Source of the DNA: Rhizobium freirei PRF 81
GTDB taxonomy: Bacteria; Pseudomonadota; Alphaproteobacteria; Rhizobiales; Rhizobiaceae
Direction: 5' to 3'
DNA: 64,000 nt
Assembly (NCBI RefSeq): GCF_000359745.1
Contig: NZ_AQHN01000083.1
Coordinates: forward strand, 124,001-188,000
Shown here: one piece after another, positions 25,811-34,069 of the stretch
Numbering within the stretch: position 1 is the first letter of the stretch
How the letters are laid out: every line of letters starts with the position of its first letter
The notes under the pieces: generated by a model
Told to the model about the DNA's origin: nothing
What the model saw: the letters and a program-made list of their open reading frames with translations, nothing else
Databases searched by the model: none
Program-made: the position numbers and the translations under genes

Positions 25811-27046
25811 TCAGCCAACGCAAATTCTGCCCAACGGACCATCGCGCTTGATGAGGGTGCCAAATGCAGCCGAGCGTTCGGCGAGATCGTCGATGATCTG
25901 CTCTCCTGTCTTGCCGCACGCCACCATCGGTGCATGCCGCTCATGGAAGTCCAGCTCTTCGAGCTGTTCCTCTCCACCGAGTGCGATGGGTAGAAGGTCG
26001 ATCTGCAACGATCCTGTCGGGCCGAAGATACAGGTGGCGACCACGCTCTTCCAGACATCGGGCGAACTCCATTCCGTTTCGCCCTTTTCCGTGTGGAAGA
26101 AGAAATTTCCAAGGCCGAAGAAGATGGGCGCGCGTTTGTAGATCTCGATCGGCTGCAGAACCGGTGTCCCGTGGCTGACGAAGGCATCGGCACCGGCGTC
26201 GATGCAAGCGTGAGCGAAAGCCCTGACCCAGTCCGGCACGTCGCGCCAATTCGGCTCCCAGTGATGATGGTGCAGATAAGCGATGACGAATTGGCCGCGC
26301 GATCTGGCCTTCGCAATTGCCGTCAGCTGATTGGAAGCACTATCGGGATCAATGGTGATTACACGCCGATTGCCGTTGGACCGACGGAATATGGTGCCGT
26401 AGAAATCGATTTCCCTGTCATCGTCGAGCATCGGAGGATCGTCGGGTTGGGCATAGTTGGCCCGCTCCAGCGTGGAACTCTGAAACGTCGCCTGAATTGT
26501 CTCCAGCATGTTGAATACGGCGTCATCCGCCTCGAAAATCCTGGTCACATCCAATTGATTCACACCGGGTTTGGCCGGCCGGCGGTAGCGTGCATTCTCC
26601 GCATACATGTTTCGAGGACCAGGCCCGGCATCCATTCCCACCAAGGCTACAAGACGGCGGCCGAAGGCGGCCGCGCCCGGCGCCGCGGCATGATCGCGGT
26701 CAAGACCGATACCGGCGTGGAGGAAACCGCGAGCACGAACCTCCTCGATCGTAGACAGGATGCCCGGTGGACCAAGATCGAAAGCATGATTGTTGGCGAG
26801 CGCCAGGGCGTTGAAGCCTATTTGTTTCAAGGCATCCAGGACAAAGGGATCGGAATATCCGAAATAAGACCCTTTCATGGGTGATCCGCCATGGCGCCCC
26901 AGAATGGTCCCTTCGAAGTTGGTGAAGGCGACATCGGCCTTTTTCAAGATTTCCACGATTTGTAGAAAGCCGGGATCACGGCAGGTTCTGATGTCACGAT
27001 GGATGAGCGACTGGCCGGTCATGGCCACGGTAAAAGGGGAGGGCAT
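25811..27046 (-). CDS. CapA-family metallophosphatase-like protein
   Basis: The 411-residue protein belongs to the CapA/PgsA (poly-gamma-glutamate synthesis, metallophosphoesterase-like) family. Conserved signatures are ADVAFTNFEGTILG, ALALANNHAFDLGPPGI, VIAYLHHHHWEPNW, and SHGTPVLQPIEIYKRAPIFFG with LGNFFF. There is no signal peptide or membrane segment, unlike membrane-bound CapA of capsule systems. ATG 27044-27046 is preferred over an in-frame TTG at 27067. It is the last gene of an operon after the amino-acid ABC genes, 105 bases downstream, which suggests it acts on an imported amide or glutamyl compound. That role is inference. Confidence 0.75.
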   Translation of the reverse strand: MPSPFTVAMTGQSLIHRDIRTCRDPGFLQIVEILKKADVAFTNFEGTILGRHGGSPMKGSYFGYSDPFVLDALKQIGFNALALANNHAFDLGPPGILSTIEEVRARGFLHAGIGLDRDHAAAPGAAAFGRRLVALVGMDAGPGPRNMYAENARYRRPAKPGVNQLDVTRIFEADDAVFNMLETIQATFQSSTLERANYAQPDDPPMLDDDREIDFYGTIFRRSNGNRRVITIDPDSASNQLTAIAKARSRGQFVIAYLHHHHWEPNWRDVPDWVRAFAHACIDAGADAFVSHGTPVLQPIEIYKRAPIFFGLGNFFFHTEKGETEWSSPDVWKSVVATCIFGPTGSLQIDLLPIALGGEEQLEELDFHERHAPMVACGKTGEQIIDDLAERSAAFGTLIKRDGPLGRICVG

Positions 27047-27151
27047 CGGTTTACCTGCGATGTTCAATTAGGATTTCAACCGGGAACTCAGATGTCCTGT
27101 TCCAGCGGTTGGCCGCTGGCAGGACTTCTCGTTTCAATCAGCTGCGCCGGT

Positions 27152-27997
27152 TCACGGTGTCACGGATGGGGAAATATCGATCCCGAACCATTTCAGGCTA
27201 AGTGCCTTCAGTGTTCCGTCTCTGATGCAGTCATCGATGGCTTTGTCGAAGGCTGCGACGAGATCGGTATTTTCTTTGCGGATGCCAACCCCGACGCCTG
27301 GACCCCATAACCCGCCCGACAGTTCCGGACCATAAAAGGCAGCCGTCTCGCCATCCTTACCGTCGAGAAACGTCTTCCATGTGAAATAATCGGCAAGGCC
27401 GCCATCGATACGGCCGGCGGCGAGATCCAGATGGAGATTGTCCTGCGTGTCATAGCTTCGGATTGTCGCCACTTTGCCGAAGAGCTCGTTGAGGACCGCT
27501 TCCGAATTCGACGATCTAAGCACGCCGAGTGTCTTGCCGGAAAGGGCGGATTGGAGTTTTTCGAGGATCGCCTGTTGTGGGGCGCCGATGCTTGTCAGGT
27601 TGATCTTGACCTTGGTATCGGCTGCGGGGAGCTGAAGGTCCTTGCGCATGACCAGCTGATTGAAGCCGCCGGCATAGGGTTGCGAAAACGCGATTGACCT
27701 CTTGCGCTTTTCCGTGATCGCCATACCCGACATGATCGCGTCGAACTTGCCGACGGTCAACGCCGGGATCATCCCATCCCAATCTTGCGCGACGAACTTA
27801 CATTCGACCGCAATGCGCCGGCACAATTCGTTGCCGACGTCGATGTCGAAGCCGACCAGCTTTCCTTCCGTATCGATCATGTCCCAGGGCGGAGAGGCGC
27901 CCTCGGTCGCAACCGTAAGCACTTTGCGATCCATGGCATGGAGGGCGGTCTGGCTCATGAGAGCGATGAGCGATGCTACGAGAATCGATTTGAGCAT
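27152..27997 (-). CDS. Polar amino-acid ABC transporter, substrate-binding protein
   Basis: A 281-residue periplasmic binding protein (SBP_bac_3 family). It has a signal peptide (MLKSILVASLIALMSQTALHA), then LTVATEGASPPWDMIDTEGKL and VGFDIDVGNELCRRIAVECKF. Typical family blocks follow: WDGMIPALTVGKFDAIMSGMA, TEKRKRSIAFSQPY and the C-terminal GTLKALSLKWFGIDI. Relatives include histidine, octopine and nopaline binding proteins. ATG 27995-27997 follows GGGAAAC. The gene comes after the two permease genes in the operon. Confidence 0.9.
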   Translation of the reverse strand: MLKSILVASLIALMSQTALHAMDRKVLTVATEGASPPWDMIDTEGKLVGFDIDVGNELCRRIAVECKFVAQDWDGMIPALTVGKFDAIMSGMAITEKRKRSIAFSQPYAGGFNQLVMRKDLQLPAADTKVKINLTSIGAPQQAILEKLQSALSGKTLGVLRSSNSEAVLNELFGKVATIRSYDTQDNLHLDLAAGRIDGGLADYFTWKTFLDGKDGETAAFYGPELSGGLWGPGVGVGIRKENTDLVAAFDKAIDDCIRDGTLKALSLKWFGIDISPSVTP

Positions 27998-28013
27998 TTG
28001 CTGTTTCCCTTTT

Positions 28014-28811
28014 TTATGGTGCATCGGTGGATGGTTGATTGCCCTGTTTCGTGTGGGCTCGCCTGCTCATCGCCTTTCTCAGGCGCAAAAGCCTCGAAGC
28101 CATTGGGCCGGCGATGATGTTCCTCGAATTGCTGGTGGGTGGACGGGCGAGATGCTTCTCCAGCATTCGGAAGAATGCCGAGACGATGAAGTTCAGAAGC
28201 AAATAGAGAAGACCTGCCGCCAGGAAGACCTCGTAGGGAGCGAATGTCTCCGAGACCATCCGGCGGGCCAGTCCCGTGATTTCCAGGAGTGTGACGGTGC
28301 TTGCGAGCGAGCTCGCCTTGATCAAGCCGATTACTTCGTTCGCATAGGAGGGAAGGACCGTCCTGAATGCCAGCGGGAATATGATCAGCCTTATCTGCAT
28401 CAGTCTCGACAGGCCGAGGGCCTGGGCGGCTTCGACGATGCCGCGTGGCACCGCCAATATGCCGGCCCTGAAGACTTCCGTCGTGTAGGCGGTGCTGTTC
28501 AACGAGAAGGCGGCGAGGGCGCACCAGAACGGATCGCGAAGCAGAGGCCAGAAGATGCTTTGCCGGACGACCGCCAACTGGCTGAGACCGTAGTAGACCA
28601 GGAAGAGTTGTACCATCAACGGTGTGCCACGGAACACATAGGTATATGCCAGCACCGAACCCGAGAGGGCGCTGTTCGGCGATGCCCTTAGAAGGCTGAG
28701 CGGCACTGCCAGAGTGAATGCGATCACAAGCGACAAGAGTGTCAGGGCAAGGGTCAGGAAAACACCGCGCGCAAGCACGGAAATACTTTCGGCGATCAGA
28801 TTGATGTCCAT
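28014..28811 (-). CDS. Polar amino-acid ABC transporter, permease (HisM/OccM type)
   Basis: A 265-residue inner-membrane permease with about five hydrophobic segments. The family start GVFLTLALTLLSLVIAFTLAV is followed by TYVFRGTPLMVQLFLVYYGL and the ATPase-contact EAA loop EAAQALGLSRLMQIRLIIFPL. The C-terminus carries a basic tail beyond the usual length (PMASRLLRLRKAMSRRAHTKQ). ATG 28809-28811 follows GGGAG. It pairs with the permease gene directly upstream. Confidence 0.9.
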   Translation of the reverse strand: MDINLIAESISVLARGVFLTLALTLLSLVIAFTLAVPLSLLRASPNSALSGSVLAYTYVFRGTPLMVQLFLVYYGLSQLAVVRQSIFWPLLRDPFWCALAAFSLNSTAYTTEVFRAGILAVPRGIVEAAQALGLSRLMQIRLIIFPLAFRTVLPSYANEVIGLIKASSLASTVTLLEITGLARRMVSETFAPYEVFLAAGLLYLLLNFIVSAFFRMLEKHLARPPTSNSRNIIAGPMASRLLRLRKAMSRRAHTKQGNQPSTDAP

Positions 28812-28823
28812 GCTCAAGCTCCC

Positions 28824-29483
28824 TCAGTGACCGGGGATCTGGATGCGCCGCTCCAGGGCGCGAAACGACGCGAGCGACAGGCTGGTGAGGGTGAGATAAA
28901 GTGCCGAGGCCATCAGATAAAATGTGAGCGGCGCCCTCATCGATCCCGCCCCGATAAAGGCCACGCGCATGATGTCGGTCAGTCCGATGACCGACACCAG
29001 GGATGTATCTTTCACGAGGGAAATCCAGAGATTGCCGTAAGCGGGCAGGGCGACGCGCATCATCTGCGGCAGGATGACGAACAGCCAGATCTGCCACGGT
29101 TTCAGGCCGAGGCTGCGCGCGGCTTCCGCCTGTCCTTGCGGAACACTCATGATCGCACCGCGGAAAATCTCGGCGCAATAGGCGCCGAAGACGATCATCA
29201 ACGCCGCCGCGCCGGCGGCAAAGGCATTGATTTCGACATAGCGACCGGTCAGCGCAGTGATGGCCGCCGTTCCTCCGAAATAGACGACGAGAATGACGAG
29301 CAGCTCAGGCAGGCCGCGCACGATCGTCGTGTATGCCTGTCCAACGAGGGCTGAGACACGCAGCTTCGATAGTTTGACCACGGCGACAAGCAGACCGAGA
29401 AGAGATCCGAGTACGCCGCTGACGAACGCCAGTACAACGGTGATCTGGAGACCATTAAAGAATTGAAGTGCAAAATTGAGCAC
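28824..29483 (-). CDS. Polar amino-acid ABC transporter, permease (HisQ/OccQ type)
   Basis: A 219-residue inner-membrane permease. It opens FNGLQITVVLAFVSGVLGSLL, carries YTTIVRGLPELLVILVVYFGG, and has the EAA loop EAARSLGLKPWQIWLFVILPQ. GTG 29481-29483 is the start, with AGAGGA upstream. It is the first gene of the operon (permease, permease, binding protein, CapA) and faces the LysR regulator across a 283-base region with two LysR-type boxes. No ATP-binding subunit gene is present in or near the operon. Confidence 0.9.
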   Translation of the reverse strand: MLNFALQFFNGLQITVVLAFVSGVLGSLLGLLVAVVKLSKLRVSALVGQAYTTIVRGLPELLVILVVYFGGTAAITALTGRYVEINAFAAGAAALMIVFGAYCAEIFRGAIMSVPQGQAEAARSLGLKPWQIWLFVILPQMMRVALPAYGNLWISLVKDTSLVSVIGLTDIMRVAFIGAGSMRAPLTFYLMASALYLTLTSLSLASFRALERRIQIPGH

Positions 29484-29580
29484 GCAGGTCCTCTCCGCCT
29501 TACGTCGGAGTGCTGCCGAAATAAGGTCGCCCTATATCTGGTTTCTCATCAATGATGCGGATACTACCTGAAATAGCATT

Positions 29581-29592
29581 ATAAGTACTTAT
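29581..29592. promoter_or_regulatory. 12-bp palindrome, possible LysR box
   Basis: ATAAGTACTTAT is a perfect palindrome in the AT-rich region between the divergent permease and LysR genes, about 100 bases from the permease start. Its half-site ATAAGT recurs in the second box at 29673. Confidence 0.5.
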
Positions 29593-29672
29593 AATTCCAA
29601 GTATTATTCGCTTGTAATCAAGATTTATATTTTGACTGTGCCTCGTCAATCTATAAGGTGCTCTTAATTACG

Positions 29673-29687
29673 ATAAGTGCGACTTAT
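29673..29687. promoter_or_regulatory. ATAA-N7-TTAT LysR-type operator
   Basis: ATAAGT, GCG, ACTTAT forms an inverted repeat that fits the ATAA-N7-TTAT pattern of LysR-type regulators such as OccR. It lies about 80 bases upstream of the preferred LysR start at 29767 and 190 bases from the permease start. An in-frame GTG at 29677 falls inside this box, an argument against that longer LysR start. Confidence 0.55.
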
Positions 29688-29766
29688 ATGCCTCTGTGCG
29701 CCGTCGCTGAAGAATAACCCTTCAGGTGCGATGACGTTCGGTCGGCCAAACGACGGGACCGAAAGG

Positions 29767-30672
29767 ATGGTCGGCAGAACCACGACGGGCGTGACGCTCC
29801 GACAGCTACAGATTTTTCGCGAGGTTTTGCGCACGGGCTCGGAGCGGCTCGCCGCAAAGATCCTCAAGATCACCCAGCCGGCGGTCAGTCAGCAGATCAG
29901 GCAGCTTGAGGTGGAAGTGGGTCTCTCATTGTTTGCGCGGGAAAATAGTCGGCTGGTACCGACGGATCGTGCCTGGGATCTGTTGCGCAGTGTCGACGGA
30001 GCCCTACAGAGCGTTGACCGGATCGAGAAGTCGATTGCTGCCTTGCGTAACGATGAGGCGAGCTCGTTGAGCCTGGCTGCTCCGGGCGTTTTCTGTCTGA
30101 ACGCCATTCCCCGGGCTATCCAGGCCGTCCGTAAGAGCAATCCTCTATCGTTTCAGATCAAGTCCGGCAGCTACCAGCAGATTGCAGAGTACGTTCTCAA
30201 TGGCCGGGCAGATCTGGGAGTTTCGCGCCTGCCGCTTGACGAGCGTGCCTTCGAGTGGGCGCCGGCCGCCACGGCCAGGAACGTCTGCCTCTTCCGGGCG
30301 GGGCATCGGTTGGCGACCAAAGAAGTGATCACGCCGGAGGACATCATCGGCGAGGCATTGGTGGATATAGAACCCCAGTTTGCGGCCCATCAGATGAATA
30401 TCAATGCCTTGCGATATCGGGGCGTGGAGCCGGACCTAGCTGTTGAATACGACGCCAACGGTCATGACGTAGGATTCGTCGCGGCCGGCGTCGGAATTTC
30501 GATCATCAATAGCCTGATTGCCCAGGAATATCGGCAATTCGGGCTGGAGTTCCGGCCGTTCGAACCCGGTGCCATCTATCATTATGTGGTCTTCTGGCAA
30601 CGAGGGCGCCAACTCACCAGCGGCATGCGACAAGCTGTCGATGAGTTATTGGGCGTTTTCGGAGCGGTGTGA
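29767..30672 (+). CDS. LysR-family transcriptional regulator
   Basis: The 301-residue protein starts close to a LysR winged helix-turn-helix (VTLRQLQIFREVLRTGSERLA, then ITQPAVSQQIRQLEVEVGLSL). The effector domain follows with SFQIKSGSYQQIAEYVLNGRA and GVSRLPLDERAFEW, and later GFVAAGVGISIINSLIAQEY. ATG 29767 puts the helix-turn-helix at residue ~9, as usual for LysR proteins; ATG 29731 and GTG 29677 are in-frame alternatives. The divergent arrangement with the amino-acid transporter and the two ATAA-type boxes point to control of that operon in response to its substrate, as for OccR and NocR. Confidence 0.85.
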   Translation: MVGRTTTGVTLRQLQIFREVLRTGSERLAAKILKITQPAVSQQIRQLEVEVGLSLFARENSRLVPTDRAWDLLRSVDGALQSVDRIEKSIAALRNDEASSLSLAAPGVFCLNAIPRAIQAVRKSNPLSFQIKSGSYQQIAEYVLNGRADLGVSRLPLDERAFEWAPAATARNVCLFRAGHRLATKEVITPEDIIGEALVDIEPQFAAHQMNINALRYRGVEPDLAVEYDANGHDVGFVAAGVGISIINSLIAQEYRQFGLEFRPFEPGAIYHYVVFWQRGRQLTSGMRQAVDELLGVFGAV

Positions 30673-30707
30673 TTGGTATCGAGTCGTCCAGCGGTATGCG
30701 TCGCCTA

Positions 30708-30795
30708 TTTCAATTGGTCGCCACGTGAATTTCAAATCGTCGTAGTTTGAATTTCAATTGGTCAATGCTGTAGTTTCAAATAGTCAGAAGGAGTG
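30708..30795 (+). repeat. Four 22-bp tandem direct repeats (TTTCAAwTnGTC...)
   Basis: The motif TTTCAAwTnGTC begins at 30708, 30730, 30752 and 30774, an exact 22-base period (about two helical turns). The copies read TTTCAATTGGTC, TTTCAAATCGTC, TTTCAATTGGTC and TTTCAAATAGTC. The remaining ten bases of each unit are less conserved, with GTGAA or TTGAA at the end of the first two. Such phasing puts all sites on one face of the helix, as in iterons or multi-site operators. The array ends just before a GGAG and ATG 30801. Confidence 0.75.
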
Positions 30796-30844
30796 AAACT
30801 ATGGCGATATATCCCAGCAAGGAAGGCCCCTCAGGGGCTGCGCC

Positions 30845-30967
30845 GGCAAGGTGGCAGGAGTGGCTTTCGTCTACTATCGTCCTGGTCCCGGTTTCACTGG
30901 AGAGGACTACGCCACGTTTCGCACTGGCGCCACGATCACAAGAATCAATATCAAGGTCATGAAGTAG
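30845..30967 (+). pseudogene. C-terminal fragment of a small protein gene
   Basis: The frame GKVAGVAFVYYRPGPGFTGED followed by YATFRTGATITRINIKVMK and TAG (30965-30967) looks like the last beta-strand repeat of a secreted or periplasmic protein (YxP..GF.G.D.). No matching N-terminus is present; an ATG at 30801 reads a different frame. I take it as a decayed remnant. Confidence 0.35.
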
Positions 30968-31655
30968 CGAGGCTTCCAATCAAGCTACTCCGGATGACGG
31001 TGCAAGAACGATAAACCGGCTCGCGCATTCCGCACAAATCCTTGCTGCGTCCGATGGGCAGCATTAAGCTGCCGGTATGAACTGTATAAGGGCAGGGCAG
31101 GGTGGATATTTTCCGGGAGGAGTGCCTTCGCGGTAGTGCCATAAATGGGCGTTACGCAAACAAAAATACATTGGTGGTGGGTCGCAGGTTCGATACCGCT
31201 CAAGAGCAATTGGGTACTTCCGGTAAGCCTGGTCTCGGCAACTTGGCCGAAATAACGACCTTCTCCGAAATCATTTGGGATACGACACGGATGTCGCGTT
31301 CAGCGACCAAACCTGTGTGATAGCGGTTGAAGGCGCGACTTCAAAATAGAAGGTCTCCTTCGCCGTGCAAGTGTTGCACGTTCAGTACGGCAGTCGGCTT
31401 CGCTGTCCGCAATCGGGGCAGATGCCGATCATTGGTCCGCGAGCGGAAGCAACCTAACTGTTATCATTGGTGAGCGCGACACCCAGAACTCTAACTCCTG
31501 GACCGGGCGACCTTTTGATTTCGTTTGCATGCCCGCCCCTAGCGACACCGCCGCTAACAGCGAGTGAACCACACAAAGTCAGGAAGAACCCCGAATTGCG
31601 AACATTTCCGTTCTTAAGCAGAGTCACGGAAACGCTCTATGCCTTTGTTTTTACG

Positions 31656-31697
31656 CAATTCCGAACGCAAAACCGCTTTGCACTTTTGCTGGAATTG
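31656..31697. repeat. Rhizobial intergenic palindromic (REP/RIME-like) element
   Basis: CAATTCC (31656-31662) and GGAATTG (31691-31697) bracket ACCGCTTTGCACTTTTGC-type sequence that I recognise as a common interspersed intergenic motif of Rhizobium genomes (AAAACCGCTT..CACTTTT..GGAATTG). The flanking GAGTCACGGAAACGCTCTAT is part of the same kind of element. The remaining 30968-31655 stretch shows no gene I can support. Confidence 0.5.
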
Positions 31698-31705
31698 ATT
31701 TAGCG

Positions 31706-33235
31706 TCAGGTGATGGCGCCGACCTGCCAGGGAACAAATTCATTGTCGCCATAGTCGAAGGTCTCGCTCAAGGTCTTCTTGCCGGAGGCCACCGCAATGA
31801 TCTCTTCGAAGATCCGTTCGCCGGCCGCCTCGATCGTGTCGTCTCCGCTGACGATATCACCGCAGTTGATGTCCATGTCCTCACGCATGTGATTGTACAT
31901 CTCGGTGTTGGTGGCGACCTTGACGCAGGGCGCCGGCTTGAAGCCGGAGACCGACCCGCGACCCGTCGTGAAGCAGATCACGTTGCAGCCGCCGGCGACC
32001 TGGCCGGTGACGGCAACAGGATCGTAGCCAGGCGTGTCCATGAAGACGAAACCGGACTCGTCGACGATCTCCGAATACTCGTAGACGGCCTTCAGCGGCA
32101 TGGACCCGCCTTTGGCGACGGCGCCCAGCGACTTCTCGAGGATCGTCGTCAAGCCGCCGAGCTTGTTGCCATAGGATGGGTTGTTGTTGAGTTCCGCGCC
32201 GTTGCGGCGGGTATAGTCGCGCCACCAATCGATCCTGGAAAGGAGCTTTTCTGCAACCGCGGGGGTGACGGCGCGGCGCGTCAGCAGATGCTCGGCGCCA
32301 TAGATCTCCGGGGTCTCCGCCAGAACCGACGTACCACCATTGCGCACGAGCAGATCGGAGGCATAACCGAGCGCCGGGTTTGCCGAAATCCCCGAATAGC
32401 CGTCGGAGCCACCGCATTCCAAGGCGAGCTTGATGCCCGAAAGTGGCTGGACGGTGCGTTTGGCGGCGTTGACCTCCGGCAGCATGTCGCGGATCATTTC
32501 GGATGCGGCTGCGATTGTCTTGCGGGTGCCGCCGAGATCCTGAATGGTCATGGTGCGCAACCGGTTTCCCTCCTCGAGCTTGTAGTGCTCCAGAATGGGA
32601 GCGATCTGATTGGTTTCGCAGCCGAGGCCGATCATCAGGATGCCGCCGAAATTCGGGTGGCGGGCATAGCCCTGCAGGGTGCGCGCCAGATAACGATAGC
32701 CTTCGGAATTGGTGCTGATGGCGCAGCCGCCGCCATGGGTGAGGGCCACGACACCATCGACATTATCGAAGCCGTCCAGACCCCCGGTGCGGTTGAAATG
32801 CTCGGCGATATATTTCGAGACGGTTGCCGAACAGTTGACCGTGGTGATGATGCCGATGAAGTTACGGGTGCCGACCCCGCCTGCACCCCGATCGAAACCC
32901 ATGAAGGTCCGACAGTCCTCTTGCGGCAGCATGCCCGCCTCTTCGATATCGACGCTGAACTGATAAGGGTGGTCGGATTCGATCACCGCGAGGTTCTGCA
33001 GATGGACATGGCCGCCGGCTGGAATGAACTGCGTCGCAACGCCGATCGGCTGGCCGAACTTGCGGATCTCCTGGCCTGCCTGAATGTCACGCACCGCCAC
33101 CTTGTGGCCGCGCGGGATCTGGTCTGCCGCGACCAAGCCGCTAATACCGGTTGGACCGCCGGCGCGGATCATGACACGCGCAACCGCGACGTCGTCGATG
33201 GGATTGAGCAATATGACAGGAGAAACGGCGGACAT
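31706..33235 (-). CDS. UxaA-family dehydratase (altronate/galactarate dehydratase-like)
   Basis: A 509-residue protein of the altronate/galactarate dehydratase family, which removes water from sugar acids to give 2-keto-3-deoxy acids. An N-terminal SAF domain (~1-85) contains DQIPRGHKVAVRDIQAGQEI. The catalytic part has GFDRGAGGVGTRNFIGIITTV, ALTHGGGCAIS, LMIGLGCETNQ and LALECGGSDGYSGISANPALG. Later come CNVICFTTGRGSVSGFKPAPC and DINCGDIVSGD. The Cys residues are expected iron ligands. ATG 33233-33235 has GGAA upstream; ATG 33247 is in frame. It lies downstream of the two-component genes on the same strand. Substrate is probably a sugar acid delivered by the nearby importer and lactonase. Confidence 0.85.
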   Translation of the reverse strand: MSAVSPVILLNPIDDVAVARVMIRAGGPTGISGLVAADQIPRGHKVAVRDIQAGQEIRKFGQPIGVATQFIPAGGHVHLQNLAVIESDHPYQFSVDIEEAGMLPQEDCRTFMGFDRGAGGVGTRNFIGIITTVNCSATVSKYIAEHFNRTGGLDGFDNVDGVVALTHGGGCAISTNSEGYRYLARTLQGYARHPNFGGILMIGLGCETNQIAPILEHYKLEEGNRLRTMTIQDLGGTRKTIAAASEMIRDMLPEVNAAKRTVQPLSGIKLALECGGSDGYSGISANPALGYASDLLVRNGGTSVLAETPEIYGAEHLLTRRAVTPAVAEKLLSRIDWWRDYTRRNGAELNNNPSYGNKLGGLTTILEKSLGAVAKGGSMPLKAVYEYSEIVDESGFVFMDTPGYDPVAVTGQVAGGCNVICFTTGRGSVSGFKPAPCVKVATNTEMYNHMREDMDINCGDIVSGDDTIEAAGERIFEEIIAVASGKKTLSETFDYGDNEFVPWQVGAIT

Positions 33236-33252
33236 GTGAAGTTCCATTGGCT

Positions 33253-33290
33253 CGAATAATTGTCTATTGCTGGCAATAGACAATTATTCG
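33253..33290. promoter_or_regulatory. 38-bp near-continuous palindrome in front of the dehydratase gene
   Basis: Arm CGAATAATTGTCTATTGC (33253-33270) and arm GCAATAGACAATTATTCG (33273-33290) are perfect inverted repeats of 18 bp with a two-base spacer. The inner part (TTGTCTATTG/CAATAGACAA) resembles operators of GntR/FadR-type repressors, but the length is unusual. It sits 5-18 bases upstream of the dehydratase start codons. In RNA it would form a strong hairpin next to the ribosome binding site. Confidence 0.85.
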
Positions 33291-33337
33291 ATGGGAGACG
33301 TCAAGCGTGATCGATATTGCTCGTCAGGTTCTTTCGC

Positions 33338-34069
33338 TCAGTCGTGCGCTTGGCGGGCGAGCCACACGGTAAGATCGGCTTCCGCCCGCTCGAGCGCATT
33401 GTGATTGAGCAGCTTTCTCAAAAACGCCACGGCAACCGCCCGCGCTCTGAGATTGAAACGGCCATCATCATCCTGGTTGCCGAGTGGTTGATGGACTCCG
33501 AGTTTGACATAGAGCTGCTGCAAACGGTTTTGTACGCTGCGGACCGAGAGGTTACGCCTTTGCGCGATAGCGCGGTCGGTCAGTCCGAGTGCAATGTCGA
33601 CCAGGATTTCATATTCGGTCTCAGTGAAGCCGTTGACGTTGCCGAGACTTTTTTGCTGCATGCCCCGCACTTCGCGGTCGATCACGCATTGGCTTTCGAT
33701 AAAGACGCTGCGGAGTGCCAGTTTCAATCGGTCGTCGGAGGCCGATTTCAAAACATAGCCGTAAACGGCACCGCCCGGCACGATGCGCGAGACACCGCGA
33801 ACATAGGCCTCATCCGAATAGTTCGACCAGAAAAGGATGCGCGTCTCCGGTCGTTCCTTCCATATCGTGCGGGCTGCTTCGATGCCGTTACGCTGGCTCA
33901 TCTGCAGGTCCATGACGATATGAGCGGATTTCAAATCCCGTGCCAGCCGTTCGCCGGCATTGCCGTTTTCGGCTTCCAGTACGCCGGCGCATTCGGGAAG
34001 TGCAGCGCGGATCGCTTCGTTGAGGTAAGAGCGATGAAGTGGATCGTCCTCGATGATCAGAACCTTCAT
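33338..34069 (-). CDS. NarL/LuxR-family response regulator
   Basis: A 243-residue response regulator. The receiver domain (~1-120) starts MKVLIIEDDPLHRSYLNEAI and has the phospho-acceptor Asp in HIVMDLQMSQRNGIEAARTI, with a Lys in YGYVLKSASDD. The C-terminal LuxR-type helix-turn-helix is GFTETEYEILVDIALGLTDRA followed by LSVRSVQNRLQQLYVKLGV. A short extra C-terminal tail follows. Its ATG overlaps the kinase stop in ATGA, so the two form one operon. The divergent sugar-transport operon at 35603 is the likely target. Confidence 0.9.
   Translation of the reverse strand: MKVLIIEDDPLHRSYLNEAIRAALPECAGVLEAENGNAGERLARDLKSAHIVMDLQMSQRNGIEAARTIWKERPETRILFWSNYSDEAYVRGVSRIVPGGAVYGYVLKSASDDRLKLALRSVFIESQCVIDREVRGMQQKSLGNVNGFTETEYEILVDIALGLTDRAIAQRRNLSVRSVQNRLQQLYVKLGVHQPLGNQDDDGRFNLRARAVAVAFLRKLLNHNALERAEADLTVWLARQAHD

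Noticed and set aside
31188..31215. GGGTCGCAGGTTCGATACC resembles a tRNA T-arm, as left by phage attachment at tRNA genes
   Set aside because: The five-base stem does not pair properly and no acceptor, D or anticodon arm is present nearby.
31889..33259. 456-codon plus-strand frame opposite the UxaA-family gene
   Set aside because: Antisense shadow; the minus-strand protein has full-length family similarity.
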